From contig CAMNVD010000006.1 of the NCBI GenBank assembly GCA_946562005.1, forward strand, positions 1-26,281: a stretch of 26,281 nucleotides of DNA, given 5' to 3'. The DNA comes from an uncultured Clostridia bacterium. GTDB lineage: Bacteria; Bacillota; Dehalobacteriia; UBA4068; JAAVYR01. The notes beneath the pieces are model-generated. The model worked only from the letters and a program-made list of their open reading frames with translations. It had not been told where the DNA came from and made no database searches. Of this stretch, positions 15,857 through 24,524 are shown piece by piece (the first letter of the stretch is position 1; every line of letters begins with the position of its first letter). A program made the position numbers and the translations under genes.

Positions 15857-15885
15857 ATAGCAGCGCCATCCATTAGCGCCGCTAT
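15857..15885 (-). other. Intercistronic hairpin between dnaK and dnaJ
   Basis: On the minus strand ATAGCGGCGC pairs with GCGCTGCTAT (10 bp, one G-T pair) around a 9-nt loop. No T-run follows, so it is not a standard terminator. It sits in the middle of the 122-nt dnaK-dnaJ gap and could be an RNA-processing, stability or partial-termination element that lowers DnaJ relative to DnaK. That role is inferred. Confidence 0.55.
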
Positions 15886-15939
15886 CAAGCCTTCTCATAT
15901 AATATTCTTTATATGGTATTCTTTTAGAACCGATAATTT

Positions 15940-17763
15940 TTATTTGTCGTCATCTACGATTTCAGCATCTACCACATTATCATCACTAGCGTCAGCAGCA
16001 CCTGCCGCATCTGCGGCTTGTTGGGCTTGAGCTGCTTCACCATATACCCGTTCAGATACTTTATAAAGAGCCTGTGTTAACACTTCCATTTTTGCTTCGA
16101 TGTCGGCAATATCACCACCGGAGATAGCCGTTTCCAGTTCGCCTTTAGCAGCAAGGATACCGTCTTTTTCTTCTGGTTGTACTTTATCTTCAAAGTCTTT
16201 TAAAGTTTTATCCACTTGGTAAATCATAGCATCAGCTTGATTTCTTACTTCTACTTCTTTTTTCCGTTTTTCGTCTTCTTCTTTATATTTATCAGCGTCC
16301 TGCATCATTCTTTGGATTTCATCATCAGAGAGACCGCCGGAAGAAGTAATGGTAATGGATTGGGATTGACCAGTGCCCAAGTCCTTGGCGCTTACATTTA
16401 CAATGCCGTTAGCGTCAATGTCAAATTTTACTTCGATTTGGGGAATACCGCGAGGAGCCGGCGCAATACCAGTTAAGTTAAACCGGCCTAAGCTCTTGTT
16501 ATCAGCAGCCATAGGACGTTCCCCTTGTAATACATGGACTTCTACAGAGGGCTGGTTATCAGCCGCCGTAGAGAAGATTTGGCTCTTCCCAGTAGGAATG
16601 GTCGTGTTTCTATCAATAATTCTGGTGAAAACACCGCCCATGGTTTCAATACCCAAAGACAATGGCGTCACGTCTAAGAGCAACACGTCTTTCACTTCTT
16701 TATTTAAGATACCGCCTTGGATAGCAGCGCCTAATGCTACGCATTCGTCAGGGTTGATGCCTTTGTGGGGTTCTTTACCGATTAGCTTTTTAATAGCTTC
16801 TTGTACGGCAGGAATCCGAGAGGAACCGCCTACCAACAATACTTTATCGATTTCACTAGCAGATACCCCGGCATCCTGCATAGCTTGACGAGTTGGGCCC
16901 ATAGTTTTTTCTACCAGATCAGCAGTTAGCTCGTCAAATTTTGCTCTGGTTAAGTTGATGTCCAAGTGTTTCGGACCATCTTGATTTGCCGTGATAAATG
17001 GCAAATTAATGTTAGATGTCAACACACCGGAAAGTTCAATTTTCGCTTTTTCAGCAGCTTCCCGTAAGCGCTGCATAGCTACTTTATCACCAGATAAATC
17101 AATGCCTTCTTGTTTTTTAAATTCAGCTAATAAGAAATCAATAATCCGTTTGTCAAAGTCGTCGCCGCCTAAGTGGTTGTTACCGCTGGTGGCTTTTACT
17201 TGAAATACCCCGTCGTCTAATTCCAATAAGGATACGTCGAAGGTACCGCCCCCTAAGTCGAAGACAAGCACTGTTTGGGTTTCCCCTTTATCTAAGCCAT
17301 AGGCGAGAGCCGCTGCCGTCGGTTCATTGATGATACGCAATACTTCAAGACCGGCGATTTTCCCAGCGTCTTTGGTAGCTTGCCGTTGACTGTCAGAGAA
17401 GTACGCCGGTACGGTAATTACCGCCTGATTTACTGTTTCGCCAAGATAGCTTTCTGCATCAGCTTTCAATTTTTGCAAGATAAAAGCAGAGATTTCTTGG
17501 GGAGTGTATTTCTTCCCATCAATATCTACCGTATAGTTTTCACCCATGTGCCGTTTAATAGAAATCACGGTTTTATCAGGATTAGTAATCGCCTGCCGTT
17601 TGGCAACCTGCCCTACCAGTCTTTCCCCGTTAGATTGAAAACCTACCACAGAAGGTGTGGTTCTCGCCCCTTCGGGATTTGGGATAACGGTAGATTCCCC
17701 GCCTTCTATTACCGCTACACAAGAGTTCGTTGTACCTAAGTCAATACCAATTACTTTACCCAT
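15940..17763 (-). CDS. dnaK: Chaperone protein DnaK (Hsp70)
   Basis: This ATP-dependent chaperone of 607 aa works with DnaJ and GrpE. The N-terminal ATPase domain (about 1-360) begins G-I-D-L-G-T-T-N-S-C and contains V-F-D-L-G-G-G-T-F-D-V-S and L-V-G-G-S-S-R-I-P. The linker D-V-L-L-L-D-V-T-P-L-S-L-G leads into the substrate-binding beta domain, the helical lid, and an Ala/Gln-rich tail ending in acidic residues. The ATG at 17763 has AAGGAGGT about 9 nt upstream. The 86-nt gap from grpE holds a 6-bp hairpin (17804-17832) and a TATAAT (17795-17790) without a good -35; a secondary promoter there is possible but unsupported. Confidence 0.98.
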   Translation of the reverse strand: MGKVIGIDLGTTNSCVAVIEGGESTVIPNPEGARTTPSVVGFQSNGERLVGQVAKRQAITNPDKTVISIKRHMGENYTVDIDGKKYTPQEISAFILQKLKADAESYLGETVNQAVITVPAYFSDSQRQATKDAGKIAGLEVLRIINEPTAAALAYGLDKGETQTVLVFDLGGGTFDVSLLELDDGVFQVKATSGNNHLGGDDFDKRIIDFLLAEFKKQEGIDLSGDKVAMQRLREAAEKAKIELSGVLTSNINLPFITANQDGPKHLDINLTRAKFDELTADLVEKTMGPTRQAMQDAGVSASEIDKVLLVGGSSRIPAVQEAIKKLIGKEPHKGINPDECVALGAAIQGGILNKEVKDVLLLDVTPLSLGIETMGGVFTRIIDRNTTIPTGKSQIFSTAADNQPSVEVHVLQGERPMAADNKSLGRFNLTGIAPAPRGIPQIEVKFDIDANGIVNVSAKDLGTGQSQSITITSSGGLSDDEIQRMMQDADKYKEEDEKRKKEVEVRNQADAMIYQVDKTLKDFEDKVQPEEKDGILAAKGELETAISGGDIADIEAKMEVLTQALYKVSERVYGEAAQAQQAADAAGAADASDDNVVDAEIVDDDK

Positions 17764-17849
17764 ATTTGATTACCTCCTTAAAATTCACCATTATAGTTTA
17801 TGCCAGCCGCTGACTTTTGCCATTGCCGGCTGTGGTTTTCTCTTTCTTT

Positions 17850-18422
17850 TTATTGTCCCACTTTTACCATGCTGGGACGGAGCAGTTTCTCCTTGAAGCG
17901 ATAACCTTTTTGCAGCTCTTCTACGATGATACCGCTTTGTTCCGGTTCTCCCGCTACCATAGCAATGGCCTCATGCCACTGAGGGTCGAAGGGCTCTCCC
18001 ACAGCAGGAATAGCTTCCAAGCCCAGGTTTTGCAGGGTATCTTGCAGCTGCCGGTAAACCATTTCTACGCCTACGACAAAATCCTTCGCCTCCGCACAAT
18101 CCTTTCCCCCCACAAGGGCCCGTTCCAGATTATCCAGTACAGGGAGTAACCCTGTAAGTCCATCACAGATAGCAAATTTCGCTGTGTCTTCTCGCTCTTG
18201 TCTTGCCCGCTTGCGGAAGTTATCAAAATCAGCTTGCAGCCGTATGTACTGCTGCGCCATTTCTTCTTTAGCAGCTAATTCCTGCTCCAACTGACCAATA
18301 CGTTCTACCATCTCCTCTGGTGTCAAAATTTCCGTTCCAGCGGCTCCAGCCGTCTCCGTATCATCTATTTCAGCAGTTACACCTTCCACTTCTTCTGCGA
18401 TATCATTGGTTTTTTCACTCAC
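17850..18422 (-). CDS. grpE: Nucleotide exchange factor GrpE
   Basis: GrpE releases ADP from DnaK and acts as a thermosensor. The 190-aa product has an acidic N-terminus (about 1-35), a long dimeric coiled coil (about 38-95, containing Y-I-R-L-Q-A-D-F-D-N-F-R-K-R) and the C-terminal beta domain (about 135-190, with P-F-D-P-Q-W-H-E-A). It starts at GTG 18422, which has AAGGAGG about 9 nt upstream. It lies 14 nt after hrcA and upstream of dnaK in the standard hrcA-grpE-dnaK-dnaJ order. Confidence 0.97.
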   Translation of the reverse strand: MSEKTNDIAEEVEGVTAEIDDTETAGAAGTEILTPEEMVERIGQLEQELAAKEEMAQQYIRLQADFDNFRKRARQEREDTAKFAICDGLTGLLPVLDNLERALVGGKDCAEAKDFVVGVEMVYRQLQDTLQNLGLEAIPAVGEPFDPQWHEAIAMVAGEPEQSGIIVEELQKGYRFKEKLLRPSMVKVGQ

Positions 18423-18436
18423 TGGGTTTCGCCTCC

Positions 18437-19474
18437 TTATGAATCTTTATTTCTTATTTTGAAAATATCCGATAATTGCTTCGCCACATAATCGACCATA
18501 GATACTGTTCGGGAATAGGCCATCCTAGTAGGGCCCAACACTCCTACAGTACCGATAATCTTCCCATCTACACTGTAGGTTGCCGTTACAAGGCTGCATT
18601 CTTTCATTTCTGCATAGGGCAGTTCTAAGCCGATAGAGACATTAACGTCTTCCTCTGTTACCGGTGCCATTAAATGCCGCATTCGCTCGTCCTGTTCTAA
18701 AAGCTCTAAAATGTATTTTACCTTGTCGATGTCTTGAAACTCCGGTTGCTTCAGCATATTACTGCTACCCACCAAGAACACCTTATTATCACTGCCACCG
18801 GTCATAGCGCCAGCCTGAACTTTCTTAGCAATGACAGCTGCCGGGTTTTCATATTCTCCAGCAAAAAGTTTTGTCATTTCATCTAATAGCTTTTCGTTTA
18901 CCGCAGCAATATTCATTTTTAAGAATTTCTGCCGCAAATGCTGCTCCCATTGACTGAGCACATCCGGACCAATAGGACTTTGAAAATCAAATACCCGGTT
19001 ATTGACCAGACCATTTTTGGTTACCATGACCACCAATATCTGATTCATCCCAACCAAGAGCAACTGCAAATAGTTTAAGGTGTCGCCTTCCATATGAGGC
19101 AATGCCACCAACGCTGTATAATTAGTCAAATGAGAAAGCAACCGACAGGATTCTTTGAGTATTTCGTCTATCTCTATTAACTTATGAGAAAAAAGATTAT
19201 TAATGGCAGAAATTTCTCCAGGAGAGATATTTTCTTTTTCCATCAAATAATCAACAAAGTAGCGATACCCTTTTTGAGAAGGAATCCGGCCCGCAGAAAC
19301 ATGAGGCTGCTCTATATAACCCAAATCCTCCAAATCGGACATTTCATTGCGAATAGTTGCCGAGGAAACGCCCAAATCATATTTTTTGGCAATGGTGCGA
19401 GAACCAACTGGTTCAGCCGTATCTACATAGTCTTTGACGATGGCTTTTAACAGCTTTCTTTTTCTCTCGTCCAT
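18437..19474 (-). CDS. hrcA: Heat-inducible transcription repressor HrcA
   Basis: HrcA binds CIRCE operators and represses class I heat-shock genes; GroEL is its usual activity modulator. The 345-aa product starts with a winged helix-turn-helix (about 6-75, including E-P-V-G-S-R-T-I-A and S-A-T-I-R-N-E-M-S-D-L-E). A GAF-like domain with the dimerisation insert follows. The ATG at 19474 has AGAGGTG about 9 nt upstream. It is the first gene after a perfect CIRCE and a strong SigA promoter, so the operon is autoregulated. Confidence 0.97.
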   Translation of the reverse strand: MDERKRKLLKAIVKDYVDTAEPVGSRTIAKKYDLGVSSATIRNEMSDLEDLGYIEQPHVSAGRIPSQKGYRYFVDYLMEKENISPGEISAINNLFSHKLIEIDEILKESCRLLSHLTNYTALVALPHMEGDTLNYLQLLLVGMNQILVVMVTKNGLVNNRVFDFQSPIGPDVLSQWEQHLRQKFLKMNIAAVNEKLLDEMTKLFAGEYENPAAVIAKKVQAGAMTGGSDNKVFLVGSSNMLKQPEFQDIDKVKYILELLEQDERMRHLMAPVTEEDVNVSIGLELPYAEMKECSLVTATYSVDGKIIGTVGVLGPTRMAYSRTVSMVDYVAKQLSDIFKIRNKDS

Positions 19475-19492
19475 ACTCTTTCACCTCTTTTG

Positions 19493-19519
19493 TTAGCACT
19501 CTCACCTGTTGAGTGCTAA
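19493..19519. promoter_or_regulatory. CIRCE operator (HrcA binding site)
   Basis: TTAGCACTC, 9 nt, GAGTGCTAA: a perfect match to the CIRCE consensus inverted repeat. It lies between the SigA promoter and the hrcA start, starting 18 nt upstream of the start codon. The half-sites occur once in this window. Confidence 0.97.
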
Positions 19520-19529
19520 CCCATAAGAT

Positions 19530-19558
19530 AATATATCACCGAGAGATAGCATTGTCAA
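19530..19558 (-). promoter_or_regulatory. SigA promoter of the hrcA-grpE-dnaK-dnaJ-prmA operon
   Basis: On the minus strand TTGACA (19558-19553) and TATATT (19535-19530) are separated by 17 nt. The CIRCE begins 10 nt downstream of the -10, so HrcA bound there would block initiation. The hemW stop lies 12 nt upstream of the -35, and no terminator separates them, so some read-through from hemW is likely. Confidence 0.9.
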
Positions 19559-19570
19559 TAGTTTCCTCTT

Positions 19571-20737
19571 TTATTCCGGCAAAAAGGCCGCAAAGACATT
19601 ATTTGCCAACAACTGCCCCTGAGCAGAAAGGCGCATACCCTTTTCGTCTACCAAGAGCAATTTTTCTTCTGCTAATTGTCTTATTTCCTTTTCATAAAGA
19701 GAACGAATATTCGTGCCGTACTTTTCTTCTAGTTGGTCGAACAAAATGCCCTCCGTACAACGTAATCCTAAGAAAACCCCCTCTGCTAATACCACCGCGT
19801 CCGTTAATTCCTCCCCAAAGGCAACAGGTAACTGCTCTGCCTGCAACATAGCGGCATAGTTTTCTAAGGTTTCCACATTGGACCAACGGTGATTTTCATA
19901 GCAAGAAGCAGCCCCCAAGCCTAATCCCAGGTAGTTTTCCCGCCGCCAATAGTTCAGATTATGCCGACATACGCTACCCGGCTTTGCAAAGTTTGAGATT
20001 TCATATTGCTCGTATCCCATTTGCTGTAAATAGGTTCTACCCCTTTGCCACATGGCAATCTCTACCTCTTCAGCTGGTAACAAAAGTTGCCCCGCCGCCT
20101 GTTTCCGTCCCCAAGGAGTGTTTTCCGAAAGATGTAGACCATAACAAGAAATATGAGCAGGAGCTAAGACCATCGCCTGCTCCAGGTTGCTGAGCCACTT
20201 TTCTACTGTCTGCCCGGGAAGATTTGCAATCAAATCCAAACTGATATTATCAAAACCAGCAGCCCTACAGAAAGCAACAGCTTCTTTAATATCAGAAGCA
20301 TTATGAAGCCTACCCATGGCAGCCAAGTCTTTATCATCAAAGCTTTGCGCCCCCAAGGAGATACGGGTAACGCCTGCCTTCTGCAATGCGGCTAAATAAG
20401 TTTTATCAATGGTTCCAGGGTTCGCCTCTATGGTAATTTCTCCAACAGTCGAACGGCAGCTTACCGCTGCTTGTCTTACCATAGCGATGATTTCTGCTAC
20501 CAAATCTACCGGCATCAAGCTAGGTGTTCCACCACCAAAATAGACGGTAATGTTTTCCCCCTGTGTAAAGATGTTTTTCCCCATTTTCTTTTGCCAAAGG
20601 ATAAATTCTCTTTCCAAGCCAGAAAAATATTGCTCTGCCACCTCTGCCCGTAGTTTTCCTGGATAAGAGAGAAAGTCGCAATAATTACACTTCTGCAAAC
20701 AAAAAGGAATGTGCACATAAACAGCAGAAAATCCCAT
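19571..20737 (-). CDS. hemW: Radical SAM family heme chaperone HemW
   Basis: HemW is a HemN-like radical SAM protein that binds and transfers heme; it is not a coproporphyrinogen dehydrogenase in the studied cases. The 388-aa product has the cluster motif C13-x3-C17-x2-C20 in P-F-C-L-Q-K-C-N-Y-C-D-F. It also has G-G-G-T-P-S and the C-terminal HemN domain with C-R-H-N-L-N-Y-W. The ATG at 20737 is chosen because AAAGG lies 9 nt upstream; a TTG three codons earlier directly abuts that site. It stands between lepA and hrcA, as in B. subtilis. The 240-nt gap upstream contains a terminator and repeats but no clear promoter. Confidence 0.94.
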   Translation of the reverse strand: MGFSAVYVHIPFCLQKCNYCDFLSYPGKLRAEVAEQYFSGLEREFILWQKKMGKNIFTQGENITVYFGGGTPSLMPVDLVAEIIAMVRQAAVSCRSTVGEITIEANPGTIDKTYLAALQKAGVTRISLGAQSFDDKDLAAMGRLHNASDIKEAVAFCRAAGFDNISLDLIANLPGQTVEKWLSNLEQAMVLAPAHISCYGLHLSENTPWGRKQAAGQLLLPAEEVEIAMWQRGRTYLQQMGYEQYEISNFAKPGSVCRHNLNYWRRENYLGLGLGAASCYENHRWSNVETLENYAAMLQAEQLPVAFGEELTDAVVLAEGVFLGLRCTEGILFDQLEEKYGTNIRSLYEKEIRQLAEEKLLLVDEKGMRLSAQGQLLANNVFAAFLPE

Positions 20738-20774
20738 GATAAACAACCTTTCTTTATTTATAACTTTTTTAAAA

Positions 20775-20786
20775 TGTCATCCTGAG
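20775..20786 (+). repeat. Short copy of the intergenic repeat motif
   Basis: TGTCATCCTGAG, the 12-nt head motif of the repeat family, lies 27 bp before the palindromic unit and in the same direction as its left end. The body that follows is strongly degenerated. Confidence 0.5.
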
Positions 20787-20813
20787 CCATAGCAAATAAT
20801 CCAGCTTTTTAAC

Positions 20814-20909
20814 TGCCATTCTGAGCGTAGCCGTCAGGCAAAGTCGAAGAATCTTAAAAACATAAACCCAGGCAAAGATGATTCATTACTTATGCCCCTC
20901 AGAATGACA
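20814..20909. repeat. Palindromic intergenic repeat unit (REP/MITE-like)
   Basis: This 96-bp unit is bounded by TGCCATTCTGAG on the left and CTCAGAATGACA on the right; these are inverted copies with one mismatch in 12. Further in, GAAGAATCTT on the left is answered by AAGATGATTC on the right, so the two halves are related over about 40 nt each. It contains no coding frame and lies between lepA and hemW. The right half resembles the repeat at 261-297. Size and structure fit a non-autonomous mobile or REP-like element; the family is not identified. Confidence 0.6.
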
Positions 20910-20942
20910 ATGACAATAACAATTACATCTGCAATATATGAG

Positions 20943-20973
20943 AAAAGCCCAAACAGCATTTGTCTGGACTTTT
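20943..20973 (-). terminator. Rho-independent terminator after lepA
   Basis: On the minus strand AAAAGTCCAGACA and TGTTTGGGCTTTT form a 13-bp stem with G-U pairs around a 5-nt loop, ending in TTTT. It starts 4 nt after the lepA stop. The T-run is short, so termination may be partial. Confidence 0.7.
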
Positions 20974-20977
20974 AGGT

Positions 20978-22783
20978 TTACTTGTCTATTTCTAGGACCG
21001 CCATGAAAGCTTCCTGAGGAATTTCCACGCTGCCCACCTGTTTCATACGTTTTTTCCCTTCTTTTTGTTTCTCCAGAAGCTTCCGTTTCCGGGTAATATC
21101 GCCGCCGTAACATTTCTCTAATACGTTTTTCCGCATAGCTTTGACGGTTTCCCGAGAAATAACTTTATTACCGATGGCAGCCTGGATAGGCACTTCAAAG
21201 AGCTGACGAGGAATAAGACTGCGTAATTTTTCTACCAACGCTCGCCCCCGGTAGTATGCCTTATCTTTATGGACAATGCAGCAGAGAGCGTCCACCACTT
21301 CATTATTAACTAAAATATCCAGTTTTACCAGGTCGCTTTGCTGATAACCGATTAACTCATAGTCCAGAGAAGCATATCCCTTCGTACGGGATTTTAATTG
21401 GTCAAAGAAGTCATAGATGATTTCAGATAACGGCAAATTGTAAGTAATCATCACACGGTTTTCCGTGATGTATTCCATGTTAAGGAAAGCGCCTCGTCGT
21501 TCTTGGGCCAGCTCCATAATGCTCCCTACAAAGTCAGAAGGCACCATAATAGTAGCCTTTACAAAAGGCTCCTCAATAAAAGCGATTTCTGTCACCGGTG
21601 GCAGGTTTACCGGGTTGTCAATAACTAAGAGCTCTCCATCATTTTTCGTTACCCGGTAGCTTACACTAGGCGCTGTTACCAAAAGCTCCAGCTTGTACTC
21701 CCGCTCCAGCCGTTCCTTGATTATCTCCATATGCAGAAGGCCTAAGAAACCGCAGCGAAAGCCAAATCCCAATGCCACAGATGTCTCCGGCTCAAAGGAG
21801 AGAGAAGCATCGTTTAACTGCAACTTTTCTAAAGCGTCCTTCAAATCCCCGTAAGCATTGTTTTCGATTGGGTACAGCCCGCAATAAACCATAGGCGTCG
21901 CTTTGCGATACCCCGGCAAAGGCAGAATAGCCTGATTTTTATTATCTGTAATAGTATCCCCTACCTGGGTATCCTTTACATTTTTGATACTTGCCGTTAC
22001 ATAGCCTACCTCCCCGGCAGAGAGCTTTTCTACTGTTTTCATGGCTGGGGTAAAGATACCCACCTCATTGATATCCGCTACTTTTCTGGTGCCCATGGTC
22101 AGCATCTGCATACCAGGATAGATATTCCCTTCCATCACACGGATATAAGAGACCGCCCCCTTATAAGCATCAAAACAAGAGTCATAGATTAAGGCTTGCA
22201 ATGGCTCCTCTGCATTGCCTTTTGGCGGCGGAATCAGATGAACGATGGCCTCCAAAATCTCTTTGGTGCCAATACCCGTTTTTGCAGAGGCGAGGATAGC
22301 GCCGCTAGCATCAAGACCGATAACATCTTCGATTTCTTGCTTCACCTTTTCTGGGTCAGCGCTAGGTAGGTCGATTTTATTGATAACTGGGATAATCTCT
22401 AAATCGTGCTCTAAAGCCAGGTATACATTAGCCAGCGTTTGTGCCTCAATACCTTGTGCCGCATCCACCACTAGAATTGCCCCTTCACAGGCAGCAAGAC
22501 TTCTAGATACTTCATAGGTAAAGTCAACATGGCCCGGGGTATCAATTAAGTTTAGGACATATTCCTCGCCATTATCGGCCTTATAATTTAACCGCACAGA
22601 CTGCATTTTGATGGTAATGCCCCGCTCCCGTTCTAAGTCCATGTTATCTAAAATTTGGGCTTCCATTTCCCGAGCACTGACTGCCCCCGTGTATTCTAAT
22701 AATCTGTCAGCCAAAGTAGATTTTCCATGGTCAATATGAGCGATGATACAAAAGTTACGAATATTTTCTTGTGGGATTGCCAT
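20978..22783 (-). CDS. lepA: Elongation factor 4 (LepA/EF4)
   Basis: LepA is a translational GTPase that acts on ribosome progression and 30S biogenesis. The 601-aa product has G1 A-H-I-D-H-G-K-S at 15-22, then D-T-P-G-H-V-D-F and N-K-I-D-L-P. EF-G-like domains II, III and V follow, with the LepA-specific C-terminal domain (about 485-601). The ATG at 22783 has AGGTGAG about 8 nt upstream. It lies 65 nt after murJ with no terminator between them, and is followed by a terminator and repeats before hemW. Length is typical. Confidence 0.97.
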   Translation of the reverse strand: MAIPQENIRNFCIIAHIDHGKSTLADRLLEYTGAVSAREMEAQILDNMDLERERGITIKMQSVRLNYKADNGEEYVLNLIDTPGHVDFTYEVSRSLAACEGAILVVDAAQGIEAQTLANVYLALEHDLEIIPVINKIDLPSADPEKVKQEIEDVIGLDASGAILASAKTGIGTKEILEAIVHLIPPPKGNAEEPLQALIYDSCFDAYKGAVSYIRVMEGNIYPGMQMLTMGTRKVADINEVGIFTPAMKTVEKLSAGEVGYVTASIKNVKDTQVGDTITDNKNQAILPLPGYRKATPMVYCGLYPIENNAYGDLKDALEKLQLNDASLSFEPETSVALGFGFRCGFLGLLHMEIIKERLEREYKLELLVTAPSVSYRVTKNDGELLVIDNPVNLPPVTEIAFIEEPFVKATIMVPSDFVGSIMELAQERRGAFLNMEYITENRVMITYNLPLSEIIYDFFDQLKSRTKGYASLDYELIGYQQSDLVKLDILVNNEVVDALCCIVHKDKAYYRGRALVEKLRSLIPRQLFEVPIQAAIGNKVISRETVKAMRKNVLEKCYGGDITRKRKLLEKQKEGKKRMKQVGSVEIPQEAFMAVLEIDK

Positions 22784-22848
22784 ATCATCTCACCTGTTCT
22801 TACTTATTTTTATTTTTTATCTTATCATATTTATTTAAGTTTGGCTAC

Positions 22849-24462
22849 TTATTCCGTTTTTGGATTTTGTATTCTCCGCCGTTTGAATTTCCGCAGAAGC
22901 ACCCCTTTTACCATATCTGCTTCATCCATTTTCAATCCGATGGTAACAAAGGCATAAACCACAGCCCCCACACCGATGCTCACCGTCAGCTGCATACACT
23001 GAGCAAATTTCCCAGATGTGCCTATGATACCTGCACAGCCCCAGGCAGCAAAGTAAACGACTACTGCCATTAATGCTGAAGCCAAGAGAATCTTCCCAAA
23101 GGACACCAATAGATTTTTCTCATCTATAGAGCCAGTTTTCTTTTTTAAGAGAATCAATAACAGCATCATATTGAAGATACCGCTAAGAGAATAAGCAAGA
23201 GCCAACCCCGTATGTCCCATAGGATGAACTAGTGCAATGCTTAAGCCAATATTAAAGACAATAGAAGAAACACTAGCAATCACAGGCGTCATGGTATTCT
23301 GTAAAGAATAAAATGTACGGCTCAGCACATGAATAGCCCCATAAGCAAAAAGACCGATGCAATAAAAAAGTAATGCGTCAGCAGTGGCATTTGTCGCTGC
23401 GGCTGTAAAAGCCCCACCTTTGAATTCATACATAAAGCGAACGATAGGTACCCGGAGCACAGCAAGTCCCACAGCAGCCGGAATGGTAATAAAGAGTACA
23501 GACCGTAAGCCCAAAGATGCAGACTGATGAAATTCCTCCATTTCTCCTTTAGCAACATGAGCCGTCATGGTTGGAAACACTGCTACCGCAATGGCAATGG
23601 CAAAAACACCCACCGGCAATTGCATGAGGCGCTGTCCTGTTTTTAGCGCCGCCAACATCCCCGGCGCCAAATCCGAAGCCAACGCTTGACTGACAAAGCT
23701 ATTGATTTCCTCGATAGACAAACCAATAAATACTGGCACCATCAGCGCCATAATGCTTTTCACTCCAGGGTGAGATAAATCAAAACTTGGATAATAGTGA
23801 AAGCCTACTTTTTTTAGGGAAGGTACCTGAACTAAGAAATTAACCATAGCCCCCAGCACAACCCCCACCGAAAACCCAGCAATACCGTAACCAGGAAACA
23901 TCCGCTCAATAGGCCCGGCTAAAGTCAGCCCCCCAATGATAATCCCTAGATTATATAATACTGAGCCCAAAGCAGGACTCGTAAAATGCTTATAAGACTG
24001 TAGAATGCCTTGAGAAATACCGGAAAGAGACATAAAGAAAACCTGGATAAACATGATTTTTGTCAGCGCCACCGTCAGCTCCATAGCCTCCTGCTGAAAT
24101 CCCGGCACCAAAAAGGATACCAGCTGCGGCGTAAAAGCAATGCCAATAGCAATGCCAATAAACAACAAAATCATCACCCAGTTTAAGACGATGCTAGCCA
24201 CACGCCAGCCTTCTTCTTTATCTTTGGCAATATAGCTGGAAAAGACAGGAATAAAGGAGGAACTTAACGCCCCGCCTACCAATATCATATATAAAAAATC
24301 CGGGATAGAAAAAGCCGCATGATAAGCGTCTGTAATTCTGTTTTGCCCAAAAGAATTATAAATGAATACATCCCGCAAATAGCCTAAAATACGGGAAGCT
24401 ATCATCGTTACCATTAAAAATCCAGCAGCCCGCGCTACTGTAGCATTTTGTTCTTTACTCAT
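22849..24462 (-). CDS. murJ: Lipid II flippase MurJ (MviN family)
   Basis: MurJ moves lipid II across the cytoplasmic membrane for peptidoglycan synthesis. The product (537 aa) is polytopic, with about 14 predicted helices. Family motifs include S-R-I-L-G-Y-L-R-D, D-A-Y-x-A-A-F-x-I-P-D-F-L-Y and G-G-A-L-S-S-S-F-I-P-V-F. The ATG at 24462 follows GGGGG by about 5 nt. A TTG four codons upstream is less likely because it would overlap that ribosome site. The C-terminus ends in a basic cytoplasmic tail. It is the first gene after an extended -10 promoter and reads into lepA. A murJ gene is not part of this cluster in B. subtilis. Confidence 0.93.
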   Translation of the reverse strand: MSKEQNATVARAAGFLMVTMIASRILGYLRDVFIYNSFGQNRITDAYHAAFSIPDFLYMILVGGALSSSFIPVFSSYIAKDKEEGWRVASIVLNWVMILLFIGIAIGIAFTPQLVSFLVPGFQQEAMELTVALTKIMFIQVFFMSLSGISQGILQSYKHFTSPALGSVLYNLGIIIGGLTLAGPIERMFPGYGIAGFSVGVVLGAMVNFLVQVPSLKKVGFHYYPSFDLSHPGVKSIMALMVPVFIGLSIEEINSFVSQALASDLAPGMLAALKTGQRLMQLPVGVFAIAIAVAVFPTMTAHVAKGEMEEFHQSASLGLRSVLFITIPAAVGLAVLRVPIVRFMYEFKGGAFTAAATNATADALLFYCIGLFAYGAIHVLSRTFYSLQNTMTPVIASVSSIVFNIGLSIALVHPMGHTGLALAYSLSGIFNMMLLLILLKKKTGSIDEKNLLVSFGKILLASALMAVVVYFAAWGCAGIIGTSGKFAQCMQLTVSIGVGAVVYAFVTIGLKMDEADMVKGVLLRKFKRRRIQNPKTE

Positions 24463-24524
24463 CGTTTCCCCCAACCACTGTTTTCCTGTTGCCTAGCCCG
24501 ATGATGTCCTATGCTTATTTTATA

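Noticed and set aside
16373..16888. 171-residue plus-strand open frame inside dnaK
   Set aside because: Long antisense frames are common opposite GC-biased, highly conserved genes. DnaK is intact here and the antisense product has no familiar features.
17790..17832. TATAAT and a 6-bp hairpin in the grpE-dnaK gap
   Set aside because: There is no acceptable -35 at 16-18 nt, and the stem is short with a 17-nt loop. Noted under dnaK but not called as separate features.
20738..20812. Promoter for hemW within repeat copy A (TTGCTA, 18 nt, TAAAAA)
   Set aside because: Each box matches only about 4 of 6 consensus positions in a very AT-rich stretch; not distinguishable from chance.
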